64,000 nt of DNA. It comes from CAVSRC01 sp963750065. Lineage in GTDB: Bacteria; Pseudomonadota; Alphaproteobacteria; Rhizobiales; Kaistiaceae. Position 1 is the stretch's first letter, and every line of letters begins with the position of its first letter. The notes under the pieces were generated by a model, which saw only the letters and a program-made list of their open reading frames with translations, ran no database searches and had not been told where the DNA came from. Below are positions 29,036 to 37,708 of the stretch, piece by piece. The stretch covers positions 1-64,000 of the forward strand of contig CAVVPK010000013.1 in assembly GCA_963750065.1 (NCBI GenBank). The letters run 5' to 3'. Made by a program: the position numbers and the translations under genes.

Positions 29036-29964
29036 GGGTGTCGCCTCAGAAGGTCGCCGAGGCCGATGGCGCCCTGCGGCTTACCCGCCTTGTCGATAAC
29101 CGGAAGGGCGTCGCGGCCGGTCCCCAGCATGCGGGCGAGCGCCATGTCGAGGGCTTCGTCGCCGCCGATGGGCGGCCCCTCGGCGTGCCTGTCGCGGGAG
29201 AGCCAGTCGCGCACGCGCCGTACCTTGAGAAGGCGCAGGCTCGCGCCCTCGCCGCCGACCAGCGCACGGACGAAATCGTTGGCCGGGTTGGCGAGCAGGT
29301 CCTCCGGTGTGGCGTTCTGCACCACCTTGCCTTGGTCGAAGACGACGATGCGCTGGCCAAGCCGCACCGCCTCGTCGATGTCGTGGGTGACCATCAGGAT
29401 CGTCTTGCCGGTGGCCGCATGGATACGGATCATCTCGGTCTGCAGCGTGTCGCGGGTGACGGCATCCAGTGCGCCGAAAGGCTCGTCCATCAGAAGGATG
29501 TTGGGATCGGCGGCAAGCGCCCGGGCAAGGCCGACGCGCTGTTGCTGACCACCGGAGAGCTGATGTGGGCGACGTTCACGGAACGTAGCCGGATCGAGCT
29601 CGACCAGCGTCATCAACTCGTCGATGCGATCGTCGATGCGCTTCTTCGGCCACCCGAGCAGGCGCGGAACCGTGGCGATGTTGTCGCCGACGCTCCAATG
29701 GGGAAAGAGGCCGATCGACTGGATGACGTAGCCCAGCCGGCGGCGCAGGACGACGGGATCGAGCGTGGCGATGTCGTCGTCGTCGATGCGGATGACGCCG
29801 CTGTCCGGTGCGATCAGCCGGTTGACGAGGCGGAGTGCGGTGGATTTGCCGGCGCCCGAGGGGCCGACGAGCATGCAGAACTCGTGGCTGGCAACGGTGA
29901 AGGAGATCTCGTCGAGGGCGACGTTACCGCGAAATGACTTGGTGACTTTCTCGAAGGATATCAT
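29032..29964 (-). CDS. Osmoprotectant ABC importer ATPase with C-terminal CBS-like region (OpuBA/OsmV-type)
   Basis: This 310-residue ATPase has Walker A GPSGAGKST at residues 34-42, the signature LSGGQQQR, Walker B ILLMDEPFGALD and the switch VTHDIDEA. After the ATPase core, a short C-terminal region ending in DALPVIDKAGKPQGAIGLGD resembles a single CBS module. In OpuA-type importers, CBS modules sense ionic strength. The gene overlaps both flanking permease genes by four bases, so the three are translationally coupled. The start is ATG 29964; the longer open frame upstream lies inside the neighbouring permease gene and is not coding. Confidence 0.9.
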   Translation of the reverse strand: MISFEKVTKSFRGNVALDEISFTVASHEFCMLVGPSGAGKSTALRLVNRLIAPDSGVIRIDDDDIATLDPVVLRRRLGYVIQSIGLFPHWSVGDNIATVPRLLGWPKKRIDDRIDELMTLVELDPATFRERRPHQLSGGQQQRVGLARALAADPNILLMDEPFGALDAVTRDTLQTEMIRIHAATGKTILMVTHDIDEAVRLGQRIVVFDQGKVVQNATPEDLLANPANDFVRALVGGEGASLRLLKVRRVRDWLSRDRHAEGPPIGGDEALDMALARMLGTGRDALPVIDKAGKPQGAIGLGDLLRRHP

Positions 29965-31121
29965 GAGCTTATGGCCCTGGTCGCAGCGAGTGTCAGGAAG
30001 CGGAGGAGAATGTCGGCGGCCAGCGCCAGGAGGATGGCCGATAGCGCGCCGAGGAGGACGAGGTCGGTCGCGGTCTGGCCGAGGCCGATGAAGACGAAGC
30101 TGCCGAAGCCGCCGGCGCCAATGAGGGCGGCGACCACCGTCAGGCCGATGAGCTGCACGGTGACGATGCGCAGGCCCGCCAGCAGCACCGGCAGGGCGAG
30201 CGGAATCGACACCCAGAACATGATCTGCGAGGGCGTCATGCCCATGCCGCGGGCGGTGTCGATGGCCGATGGCGGCACGCTCCTGAGTCCGGCTTCGGTG
30301 TTGCGCGCAATCGGCAGCAGCCCGTAGAGGGTCAGTGCGATGAGGGCCGGAGCGAAGCCGATGCCGCGCACGCCGATGTCGCGCAGGAATGGAAGTGCAT
30401 CCGAAAGCGAGGTCAGCGGCCCGATCAACAGGCCGAAAAGGGCGATGGAAGGGATCGTCTGGATGAGGTTCAGCACCGAGAAGATGGTGCCCGAGCGCTG
30501 CGGCCTGGCGTTCGCCAGGACGCCCAGCGGCACGCCGATCACCAGCGCCAGCGCCAGCGATGAAAGCACCAGAATGAGGTGGCGGACGAGCGCGGCGTTG
30601 TACTCCTCGCGGCGGATCGACCATTCATGGACGATCGATAGGTCGTTGAACCAGCCGCGCATGGCGAAGGCCGCCAGGATGGCGACGACGCCAAAGCCGA
30701 CCAGCGTGTGCAGCCAGATGGCGGTGCGAAAACGCCTGAGGCTCTCCGCTACGGCGAGCGCCGAGGCGACGAGGACGATCCAGAAGGCGCCGCCCAGCGA
30801 AACGCGCGCGGCGCTGCTCGCCGCCCCGGCGATGATGTGCGAGGCCGCGGCGCCGGCCGCGGCGAAATCGGCGAGGAACAGGATCAGGGCGCCGACCAGC
30901 GTCACCGCTTCGCCAACCGCGCGCGGCCGCCATACGGCGCCGGCGATGAAGAGGACGAAGCCGGCCGCCATCGCCGCTGCCCATTGCGGCGTGCTGGCGT
31001 TCCACAGCGCGATCGACGTCGCATTCAGGATGCGGTTCGGCGACAACCCGACGAAGCCAAGGCCGAGCACGCCGGCCAGCGCCACCACGGCAAGGAAAAA
31101 GGTGACCCGGCTAAAGGCCAC
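29961..31121 (-). CDS. Osmoprotectant ABC importer permease with extended N-terminus (OpuBD/OsmY-type)
   Basis: This 386-residue permease has an extra N-terminal half with four or five membrane segments, before the standard permease core. The core holds SAIDTARGMGMTPSQIMFW, the ATPase-contact loop. The extended form occurs in OsmU/YehY-like systems. It is translated just before the ATPase gene, with a four-base overlap. The binding-protein gene lies 68 bases upstream, and the two permeases presumably form a heterodimer. Confidence 0.87.
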   Translation of the reverse strand: MAFSRVTFFLAVVALAGVLGLGFVGLSPNRILNATSIALWNASTPQWAAAMAAGFVLFIAGAVWRPRAVGEAVTLVGALILFLADFAAAGAAASHIIAGAASSAARVSLGGAFWIVLVASALAVAESLRRFRTAIWLHTLVGFGVVAILAAFAMRGWFNDLSIVHEWSIRREEYNAALVRHLILVLSSLALALVIGVPLGVLANARPQRSGTIFSVLNLIQTIPSIALFGLLIGPLTSLSDALPFLRDIGVRGIGFAPALIALTLYGLLPIARNTEAGLRSVPPSAIDTARGMGMTPSQIMFWVSIPLALPVLLAGLRIVTVQLIGLTVVAALIGAGGFGSFVFIGLGQTATDLVLLGALSAILLALAADILLRFLTLAATRAISS

Positions 31122-31189
31122 CTCTTGCCTTTCTTCGTTGGCATTAGCTCCGTTGGCCGGGCCCGCAGGCCGGTCGCTCTCGGTCGCGG

Positions 31190-32107
31190 CTATTTCAGGA
31201 ACCCCTTTTCTTTCAGATAGTTGGCAGCAACCGTCTTGGCGTCCTCACCGTCGACGGCGATCTTGGAATTGAGGGTCTGCAGGGTCTCCAGCGTCAGCGA
31301 CTTGAAGACAGGATCGAGCAGGGTCGCGATCTGCGGATATTCCTTGAGGGTCGCAGCGCGAATGGTCGGCGCGGGCTCATAGACCGGCTGGACGCCCTTG
31401 GTATCGCCCATCACGACAAGGCCGAGTGCGGCGAGCTGGCCGTCGGTGCCGTAGGCCATGGCGGCGTTGACGCCGGAGGTCTGCTCGGCCGCTGCTTTCT
31501 CGGTGGCGGAGGTGTCGCCGCCGGAGAGGACGAGAAGTTGGTTGGCGGTCAGCTTGAAGCCATAGGCTTTCTGGAAGGCGGGAAGGGCCGCTGGGCTTTC
31601 GACGAACTCGGCGGAGCCAGCGAGCTTCACCGTGCCGCCGCCGGCAACCCACTTGCCGAAATCATCCATGGTCTTGAGATTGTTCTTCTCGGCGACGTCC
31701 TTGCGCACGGCGATGGCCCAGGTGTTGTTGGCCGGCGCCGGCTGGAGCCAGACGATGTTATTGGCCTTGTCCAGTTCCTTGGCCTTCGCGTAGCCCTGCT
31801 CGGCGTTCTTCCACACCGGGTCGTTGGCGACGTTGAAGAAAAAGCCGGCATTGCCGGTGTATTCCGGATAGATGTCGATCGAACCGGAAAGCAGCGCGGT
31901 GCGCACGATCTTGGTGGGGCCGAGCTGGATCTTGTTCTCGGTCGGGATGCCGGCGTGGTCGAGCACCTGCAGGATCATGTTGCCGAGGAGCCCGCCCTCG
32001 GTGTCGATCTTCGAGGCAACGACGACCGGCTGGCCGGCGGCGAGTGCTGGGCCGGCGACGAGGCTGAGGCCAAGCACGGCGGCGGCGATTTTGACTGCAA
32101 GTTTCAT
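31190..32107 (-). CDS. Osmoprotectant-binding periplasmic protein (OsmX/OpuBC-type)
   Basis: The 305-residue secreted binding protein has a signal peptide ending in AGPALAA. The mature chain has the typical IDTEGGLLGNMILQVLDHAG, IDIYPEYTGNAG and a hinge with LSGGDTSATEKAA. The YPEYTG motif marks the glycine-betaine/choline-binding (OpuAC-like) family. Solute specificity cannot be read off reliably. It is the first gene of the importer operon, starting at ATG 32107 behind the GAGGAC ribosome site. Confidence 0.9.
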   Translation of the reverse strand: MKLAVKIAAAVLGLSLVAGPALAAGQPVVVASKIDTEGGLLGNMILQVLDHAGIPTENKIQLGPTKIVRTALLSGSIDIYPEYTGNAGFFFNVANDPVWKNAEQGYAKAKELDKANNIVWLQPAPANNTWAIAVRKDVAEKNNLKTMDDFGKWVAGGGTVKLAGSAEFVESPAALPAFQKAYGFKLTANQLLVLSGGDTSATEKAAAEQTSGVNAAMAYGTDGQLAALGLVVMGDTKGVQPVYEPAPTIRAATLKEYPQIATLLDPVFKSLTLETLQTLNSKIAVDGEDAKTVAANYLKEKGFLK

Positions 32108-32505
32108 GGGGACTGTCCTCCGTTGGCGGCGCGGCCGAAGCGGGCCGAAAGCCCTCGCTCGAGCCGCAGCGATCGTCAAAATTCTCATCCGCGGCACCCT
32201 GCCGATCTGTCCGGCCACGGCAAGCAAGCGTCGCCGGAAGAGCCGGCGACCGCGCGGAAGATAGGTTTGGCCGTGATGAAATCAAAGACACAAAGATGTT
32301 GGTGGGTGGCGTGTCGGCACCGTTGCAGCGGCTTCATCGCGGGCCGTTCCGATTCTCTTGGGTCTGCGGCCGTCGAACCACGCGACAAGGACCGGGTCTC
32401 GAACAAGCGACGGCGCCGACCAGCATAGGGATCGTCCGTTCAATGTCAAAAAAACCCGCCTTTCCGGCGTTTCGCTGCTGACAGATCCGGGTCTGTGGCC
32501 GGCGC
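32108..32505. other. Intergenic region of about 400 bases without a supported gene
   Basis: The stretch must contain the promoter of the osmoprotectant operon, transcribed leftward. Several short frames cross it on both strands, but none has a good start site or protein-like composition. I see no tRNA, repeat or clear terminator hairpin in it. Confidence 0.5.
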
Positions 32506-33588
32506 TCAGTCAGCGCCGTCGTCGATCGCCCGGCAGACGGCGGCGGTGACCTCGGCCGTGGTCGCCGTTCCGCCGAGATCTGGGGTCCGCGGGCCGGCGG
32601 CCGTGACCGCCTCGATGGCCGCCGTCAGGCGGTTGGCGGCACTTGTCTCGCCGAGATGCTCCAGCATCATGACGCTCGACCAGAAGGTGGCGATGGGATT
32701 GGCGAGCCCCGTGCCAACGAGGTCGAAGGCGGAGCCGTGAATCGGCTCGAACATGGAGGGGGTCTTGCGCTCGGGATTGAGGTTGGCGGTGGGCGCGATG
32801 CCAACGCTGCCGGCGAGTGCGGCGGCGAGATCGGAGAGGATGTCGGCGTGGAGGTTGGTGGCAACGATGGTGTCGAGGCTTGCCGGCCGGTTGACCATGC
32901 GCATGGTCATGGCGTCGACCAGCTCACGGTCGGTGGCCACATCCGGATAGTCGCGGGCGACCTCGAAGAAGACCTCGTCCCACAGCACCATGCCGAAGCG
33001 CTGGGCATTGGATTTGGTGACCAGCGTCAGGTGCTTGGTCGGCCGCGAACGGGCCAGCGCGAAGGCGAAGCGGTGGATGCGCTCGACCCCGGCCCGGGTG
33101 AAAATCGAGACCTCGGTGGCGACCTCGTGCGGTGCCCTGCGATGGCTGCGCCCGCCCTGGCCGGAATATTCACCTTCCGAATTCTCGCGCACGATCACCC
33201 AGTCGAGCCCCTGCGGATTGCGAAGCGGGCTCTCGATGCCGGGCAGGACGCGGGTCGGGCGGACATTGGCATACTGGTCGAGGCCCTGGCAGATGGCCAG
33301 CCTGAGGCCCCAGAGCGAGACGTGATCGGGCACGTCGCGGCTGCCGACGGCACCGAAGAGGATGGCGTCGTGGGCGCTGAGCCGGTCGAGGGCGTCGTCG
33401 GGCAGATAGCTGCCTTCCTCAAGATAGCGCGCCGAATTCCAGTCGAGCGATGTCCAGACGAGGCCGAAGGCGCCGGTGCGTGCTGCCAGCCGGTCGAGCA
33501 CCTCCATCGCCGCGGCGACGACTTCGGGGCCGATGCCGTCGCCGCCGATGGCGGCAATCCGATACTGATTGGTGGGGGACGCTGTCAT
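32506..33588 (-). CDS. Tartrate / D-malate dehydrogenase (isocitrate-isopropylmalate dehydrogenase family)
   Basis: This 360-residue NAD-dependent oxidative decarboxylase has the family start IAAIGGDGIGPEV. The substrate region contains RPTRVLPG and DWVIVRENSEGEYSGQGG. The conserved TNLHADILSDL follows, and the cofactor site has EPIHGSAFD. The acceptor residues fit the TtuC/DmlA subgroup better than LeuB or Icd, so D-malate, tartrate or a related 2-hydroxy acid is likely. It lies 43 bases after a D-lactate-type dehydrogenase gene on the same strand, which suggests joint use of hydroxy acids. Confidence 0.87.
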   Translation of the reverse strand: MTASPTNQYRIAAIGGDGIGPEVVAAAMEVLDRLAARTGAFGLVWTSLDWNSARYLEEGSYLPDDALDRLSAHDAILFGAVGSRDVPDHVSLWGLRLAICQGLDQYANVRPTRVLPGIESPLRNPQGLDWVIVRENSEGEYSGQGGRSHRRAPHEVATEVSIFTRAGVERIHRFAFALARSRPTKHLTLVTKSNAQRFGMVLWDEVFFEVARDYPDVATDRELVDAMTMRMVNRPASLDTIVATNLHADILSDLAAALAGSVGIAPTANLNPERKTPSMFEPIHGSAFDLVGTGLANPIATFWSSVMMLEHLGETSAANRLTAAIEAVTAAGPRTPDLGGTATTAEVTAAVCRAIDDGAD

Positions 33589-33631
33589 TAGTCGGTCTCG
33601 AAATCGTCAAATGCCGCAGTGTATTAGCCGA

Positions 33632-34648
33632 TCAGCGTCGAGCCGCGACGTTCTCGCGCAGCACCCGGTTGGGCGACGGGCGCCCGGCCTCCTCCTCGGC
33701 GACGTTGCCCATGGTGGTCTCTGCGATCGCCGTCAGCGCCTCCTCGGTGAAGAAGGCCTGATGGCCGGTGATCAGTACGTTGGGGAATGTCAGCAGCCGC
33801 TGGAACACGTCGTCCTGGATGATTTCGTTGGAGAGGTCCTCGAAGAACAGGTCCGCCTCCTGCTCGTAGACGTCAAGGGCGACGCCGCCAATCTGGCCGG
33901 ATTTGAGACCGGCGATCACTGCTTCGGCGTCGATCAACGCGCCGCGGCTGGTGTTGATCAGAATGACGCCGTGCTTGAGCTTGTCGATCGCCGCGGCGCC
34001 GATGAGGTGGTGCGTCTCGGGCGTCAATGGACAGTGCAGCGAAATGACGTCCGAACGGGCGATCAGGTCGTCGATATCGGTGTACACTACGCCGGCCTCC
34101 TTCAGATCCTCGGCTTCGCTGCGATCGGTGGCCAGCACCTGGCAGCCGAAGCCGAGGCGGAAGATGCGAGCAACCAGGGCGCCGATGCGCCCGGTACCGA
34201 CGATACCGACGGTCTTGTCGTAGATTTCGTGGCCGATCAGGCCTTCGAGAGCGAAGTTATTGTCACGAACGCGCACCCAGGCGCGGTGGATGCGTCGGTC
34301 GAGGGAGAGCAAAAGGCCGACCGTAAATTCGGCGACGGCGTGCGGCGAATAGGCCGGCACGCGCACCACCGTCAGGCCGAGGCGCTCCGCCGTTGTGAGG
34401 TCAACATTGTTGAAGCCCGCCGCGCGAAGCGCAACGATGCGTGTCCCACCGGCGGCGAGTCTTTCCAAGACCTCGGCGTCGAGAGTGTCGTTGACGAAGA
34501 CGCAGACAGCGGAGAAACCCTCGGCCAGGCGCGCGGTCGCGCGGTCGAGGCGTGGCTCCAGGAAATCGAGGGTGTGGCCAGCCTTGGCGGCAGCCTCGCT
34601 TAGGAAGACGCGGTCGTAGGGCTTGGTGCTGAAGACGGCAATGTGCAT
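33632..34648 (-). CDS. 2-hydroxyacid dehydrogenase, D-lactate dehydrogenase-like
   Basis: This 338-residue NAD-dependent enzyme matches fermentative D-lactate dehydrogenases (LdhA type). It starts MHIAVFSTKPYDR, has the cofactor motif VGIVGTGRIG, NTSRGALID with the catalytic Arg region, and GHQAFFTEEAL with the catalytic His. The ATG at 34648 follows GGAG, eight bases upstream. The divergent D-threonine-aldolase-like gene starts 122 bases away. Together with the tartrate/D-malate dehydrogenase, this looks like a small D-hydroxy/D-amino acid cluster. Confidence 0.88.
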   Translation of the reverse strand: MHIAVFSTKPYDRVFLSEAAAKAGHTLDFLEPRLDRATARLAEGFSAVCVFVNDTLDAEVLERLAAGGTRIVALRAAGFNNVDLTTAERLGLTVVRVPAYSPHAVAEFTVGLLLSLDRRIHRAWVRVRDNNFALEGLIGHEIYDKTVGIVGTGRIGALVARIFRLGFGCQVLATDRSEAEDLKEAGVVYTDIDDLIARSDVISLHCPLTPETHHLIGAAAIDKLKHGVILINTSRGALIDAEAVIAGLKSGQIGGVALDVYEQEADLFFEDLSNEIIQDDVFQRLLTFPNVLITGHQAFFTEEALTAIAETTMGNVAEEEAGRPSPNRVLRENVAARR

Positions 34649-34770
34649 GTGCTGGCTCCGCTTGCGGTCGATCGGCCCTTGATGTAGCGCACCATACGCG
34701 AACGACACAGAAATGCGCCCACTGTTCGTCGGCGGGCAGGCGTTGGTGCGGGAAAGAAGAGGTAGGCACG

Positions 34771-35832
34771 ATGTTGGTTGAGGATCTGGCTACGCCGGCG
34801 GTGGTGGTCGATCTCGACGTCATGGAGGCGAATCTCAGGCGCTGCCAGACCTATCTCGACCTCCACGACCTGGCGCTCCGCCCGCACATCAAGACCCACA
34901 AGATCCCCGACTTCGCGCATCTCCAGCTCAATCTCGGAGCCAAGGGCATCACCTGCCAGAAGCTCGGCGAAGCGGAGGTGATGGTCGAGGCCGGCATCGC
35001 CGACATCCTGGTGACCTACAACATCGTCGGCCGGACCAAGCTCGACCGGCTGGTGGCGCTGGCGCGCCGCGCAGATATCAAGGTGGTGGCGGATTCGGCC
35101 GAGGCCGTGGACGGGCTTTCGGCTACCATGTTCCATGCCGGCCTCATCCTGCCGGTGCTGGTGGAATGCGACACGGGGGCGGGACGCTGCGGCGTGACGA
35201 CGCCGGAAGCGGCGCGATCCCTGGCCGAGACCATCGACCGCAGCCCCGGCCTCGCCTTCCGCGGGCTGATGACTTATCCGCTGCGCAATGCCACGGCGAT
35301 GGTCCAGGTCTGGCTGGAGGAGGCCATCGATCTGTGCAAGTCGGCCGGGCTCGACGTCGCCGTAGTCAGCAACGGCGGCACGCCGGATCTCTACCGCGCC
35401 CACGAGGTCACGGCAGCCACCGAACACCGGCCGGGGACCTACATCTACAGCGACCGCTCGCAGGTCGAGATCAACGGTTTCGGTACATGGGGCGATTGTG
35501 CGCTCGCCGTCCACGCTACAGTTGTGTCGCATCCCGCCGCCGAACGCTGCGTCATCGATGCCGGATCGAAGAGCCTGTCATCCGATCTCCTCGGGCTGCA
35601 GCACTACGGCCGCATCGTCGAGCACCCGGACTGGGAGATTCGCGGCTTGAGCGAGGAGCACGGTCATGTCCATGTGCCGCGCGGTGCGGTGGCGCCGAAA
35701 ATCGGCGAGCGCGTCGCCATCATCCCCAACCATGTCTGCGTGGTGAGCAACCTCACCGACAGAGTCCATGCCGTCCGGCAGGGGAAGGTGGAGATGGTCT
35801 ATGCGGTGGCGGCGCGCGGCAAGGTGCAGTGA
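34771..35832 (+). CDS. D-threonine aldolase / D-serine dehydratase-like PLP enzyme (alanine racemase-like N-domain)
   Basis: This 353-residue enzyme has the fold-type III PLP barrel. The PLP-binding Lys41 is in RPHIKTHKIP, with GEAEVMVEAG and ECDTGAGRCG further on. The C-terminal half has the metal site of the DTA/DSD1 family, seen as NHVCVV near residue 328. Members cleave D-threonine and D-3-hydroxy amino acids or deaminate D-serine, using a divalent metal. Which reaction occurs here is open. It is divergent from the D-lactate-type dehydrogenase gene, which fits the use of D-configured substrates. Confidence 0.87.
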   Translation: MLVEDLATPAVVVDLDVMEANLRRCQTYLDLHDLALRPHIKTHKIPDFAHLQLNLGAKGITCQKLGEAEVMVEAGIADILVTYNIVGRTKLDRLVALARRADIKVVADSAEAVDGLSATMFHAGLILPVLVECDTGAGRCGVTTPEAARSLAETIDRSPGLAFRGLMTYPLRNATAMVQVWLEEAIDLCKSAGLDVAVVSNGGTPDLYRAHEVTAATEHRPGTYIYSDRSQVEINGFGTWGDCALAVHATVVSHPAAERCVIDAGSKSLSSDLLGLQHYGRIVEHPDWEIRGLSEEHGHVHVPRGAVAPKIGERVAIIPNHVCVVSNLTDRVHAVRQGKVEMVYAVAARGKVQ

Positions 35833-35889
35833 GGCGGTCGGCCGGTTCCATGCGCCGGCCGTTCCGGGCCGCGGCACGATGCCGGTCGT

Positions 35890-36729
35890 TCAGGGCATGG
35901 TCGCGTTTTCGTCGCGCTTGCTGGGGCGCGGGCGTTCATCGCGCTGGCGAAGGAATTCACGCACATCGCCGAGCGAGTCGCGAAGCAGGGCGTGCATGCG
36001 CTCGCGCGCCAGATCAGGCTCTTTGTCGCGGATCGCCTCGAAGATGGCCTTGTGCTGTTCCAGGCGATTGTCGCGAATTCGGGCGGCGCCCTCCCAGCTC
36101 AACTTGAACGTCGAGAACAGCGAGGCATAGATTAGACTGCCGAACGCGCCGATGAAATGGTTGCCAGTGGCATTCAGGATGCCGAGGTGGAAGCGAAGAT
36201 CGGCGCTGATCAGGTCGCCTTCGCCATCCTTGAAGCGCACCATATCGGCAAAGGCCTCGCCCATCTGTTCGATCGTTGCATGCGAGGCGGTGATGGCGGC
36301 CGCGGCAGCAGCCTCCGGCTCGATCATGTGGCGAAGCGTGTAAAGCTCGGAAATGAACTCCTCGTTCGGCACCGCCTCCAGATGCCAGGTGAGCACCTCG
36401 GGGTCGAGCATGTTCCAGTCGGCCTTGGGGCGGACGCGGGTGCCGATCTTGGGCCGGGGCAGGATGAGCCCCTTGGCGGCAAGCACGCTGTAGGCCTCGC
36501 GCAGCGCCGTGCGCGATACCGCGAAACGGGAGCGCATCTCGGCCTCGTTCGGCAACAGCGTTCCCGGCGGAAAGACGCCGCTGACGATCTCGCAACCCAG
36601 CTTGTGGGCGATATAGGCGTAGACGTTGCGCTCCACGAAAGCACCATCCCTGCCGCGCTCGGTCGGTGCGTCGGCACGCAAGGGCTTCAGCTTCGTAACG
36701 AGGCGGGCATGACGACTCGACTGCGGCAT
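35890..36729 (-). CDS. GntR-family regulator, FadR/FCD subfamily
   Basis: This 279-residue transcription factor has an N-terminal winged helix (LLPNEAEMRSRFAVSRTALREAY region, residues about 59-81) and a C-terminal FCD helical domain. The FCD metal/ligand histidines are plausible in LRFHLGILNATGN. It is the last gene after the YjfF-like permease, with a 16-base gap and GGGGAGG ribosome site, so it is probably co-transcribed with the sugar importer. FCD regulators of this group usually sense sugar acids or hexose derivatives. It is the natural candidate to control the araA-ytf block. Confidence 0.88.
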   Translation of the reverse strand: MPQSSRHARLVTKLKPLRADAPTERGRDGAFVERNVYAYIAHKLGCEIVSGVFPPGTLLPNEAEMRSRFAVSRTALREAYSVLAAKGLILPRPKIGTRVRPKADWNMLDPEVLTWHLEAVPNEEFISELYTLRHMIEPEAAAAAAITASHATIEQMGEAFADMVRFKDGEGDLISADLRFHLGILNATGNHFIGAFGSLIYASLFSTFKLSWEGAARIRDNRLEQHKAIFEAIRDKEPDLARERMHALLRDSLGDVREFLRQRDERPRPSKRDENATMP

Positions 36730-36745
36730 GGCCTCCCCAACGTCG

Positions 36746-37708
36746 TTATGTCGTGCGCCGCAGGCTGAACGAGCTGACGAGCGAACGCTGCATGACAATG
36801 AACAGGAACAATAGCACTCCGCTGGTGATCATGATCCAGGCGCCGTTGAGCGAGCCATTGAAGATGATCAACGTCGCGATCAGGCCGAGAATCATGCCGC
36901 CGAACAACGTGCCGGCAACCATGCCGACGCCTCCCGTGAGCAGCGTTCCGCCGAGCACGACGGAGGCGATGGCGTTGAGTTCGTTTCCGGTTCCCGCCAG
37001 CGGGTAGCCGGAGGAGGTGTAGAGCGCGTAGATGACGCCGCCGAGAGCGCTGTAGAAGCCGCCGAGCGCGTAGATCATGATGGTGGTCTTGCGGATCGGC
37101 ACGCCCATCAGGACCGCCGAGGTGCGGTCGCCGCCGATGGCGTAGACGTTGCTGCCGAAGCGCGTGAAGTGGGCGATGACGATCGCCGCGGCGAGAACCA
37201 CGAGCATCACGATCGCGGAACTGGCAAGGAAGCCGTGGTCCGGCAATGGTATTCGCCAACCGGCGAACTGGCTGACGAAGGGGTTCCGGATGGGGATCGA
37301 ATCCAGCGTTACCATGAAGCACGCGCCGCGTAGCATGAACAGGCCGGCGAGCGTGATGATGAAGGGCTGAATTTGGCAGAAGTCGATGACGAAGCCGAGG
37401 AAGGCACCGAACATGATGCCGAAGGCCAGCATCAGCGCTGCGGATGCGAGCGGGTGCCAGCCGGCAACGTCTAGGCTCGCCATGCACACGCCAACGAAGC
37501 CGATCATCGACCCGATCGACAGGTCGATACCGCCGGAAATGATGACGAAGGTGGTGCCGATCGCCGCAGTGATGATGAAGGCGTTGTCGGCGAGGATGTG
37601 ACCCAGCACCAGAAACGAGAAGAAGTGCTTGTAGAGCAGGCCGCCGGTGATGAACAGCGCGGCGAAGACGACGATCGTCGCCGTCAGCGGCAGATAGCGC
37701 TCCTTCAT
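36746..37708 (-). CDS. Sugar ABC importer permease, YjfF-like
   Basis: This 320-residue permease of the RbsC/XylH family has eight to ten helices. Family marks are FVIISGGIDLSIGSM near residue 54 and a C-terminal ATPase-contact region (VMQRSLVSSFSLRR). The pair with the next permease, each encoded separately, is the YtfT-YjfF arrangement of the E. coli galactofuranose importer. Its ATG overlaps the YtfT-like stop by four bases. In E. coli the system prefers furanose sugars; the arabinose genes nearby make L-arabinose in furanose form a plausible substrate here. Confidence 0.87.
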   Translation of the reverse strand: MKERYLPLTATIVVFAALFITGGLLYKHFFSFLVLGHILADNAFIITAAIGTTFVIISGGIDLSIGSMIGFVGVCMASLDVAGWHPLASAALMLAFGIMFGAFLGFVIDFCQIQPFIITLAGLFMLRGACFMVTLDSIPIRNPFVSQFAGWRIPLPDHGFLASSAIVMLVVLAAAIVIAHFTRFGSNVYAIGGDRTSAVLMGVPIRKTTIMIYALGGFYSALGGVIYALYTSSGYPLAGTGNELNAIASVVLGGTLLTGGVGMVAGTLFGGMILGLIATLIIFNGSLNGAWIMITSGVLLFLFIVMQRSLVSSFSLRRTT

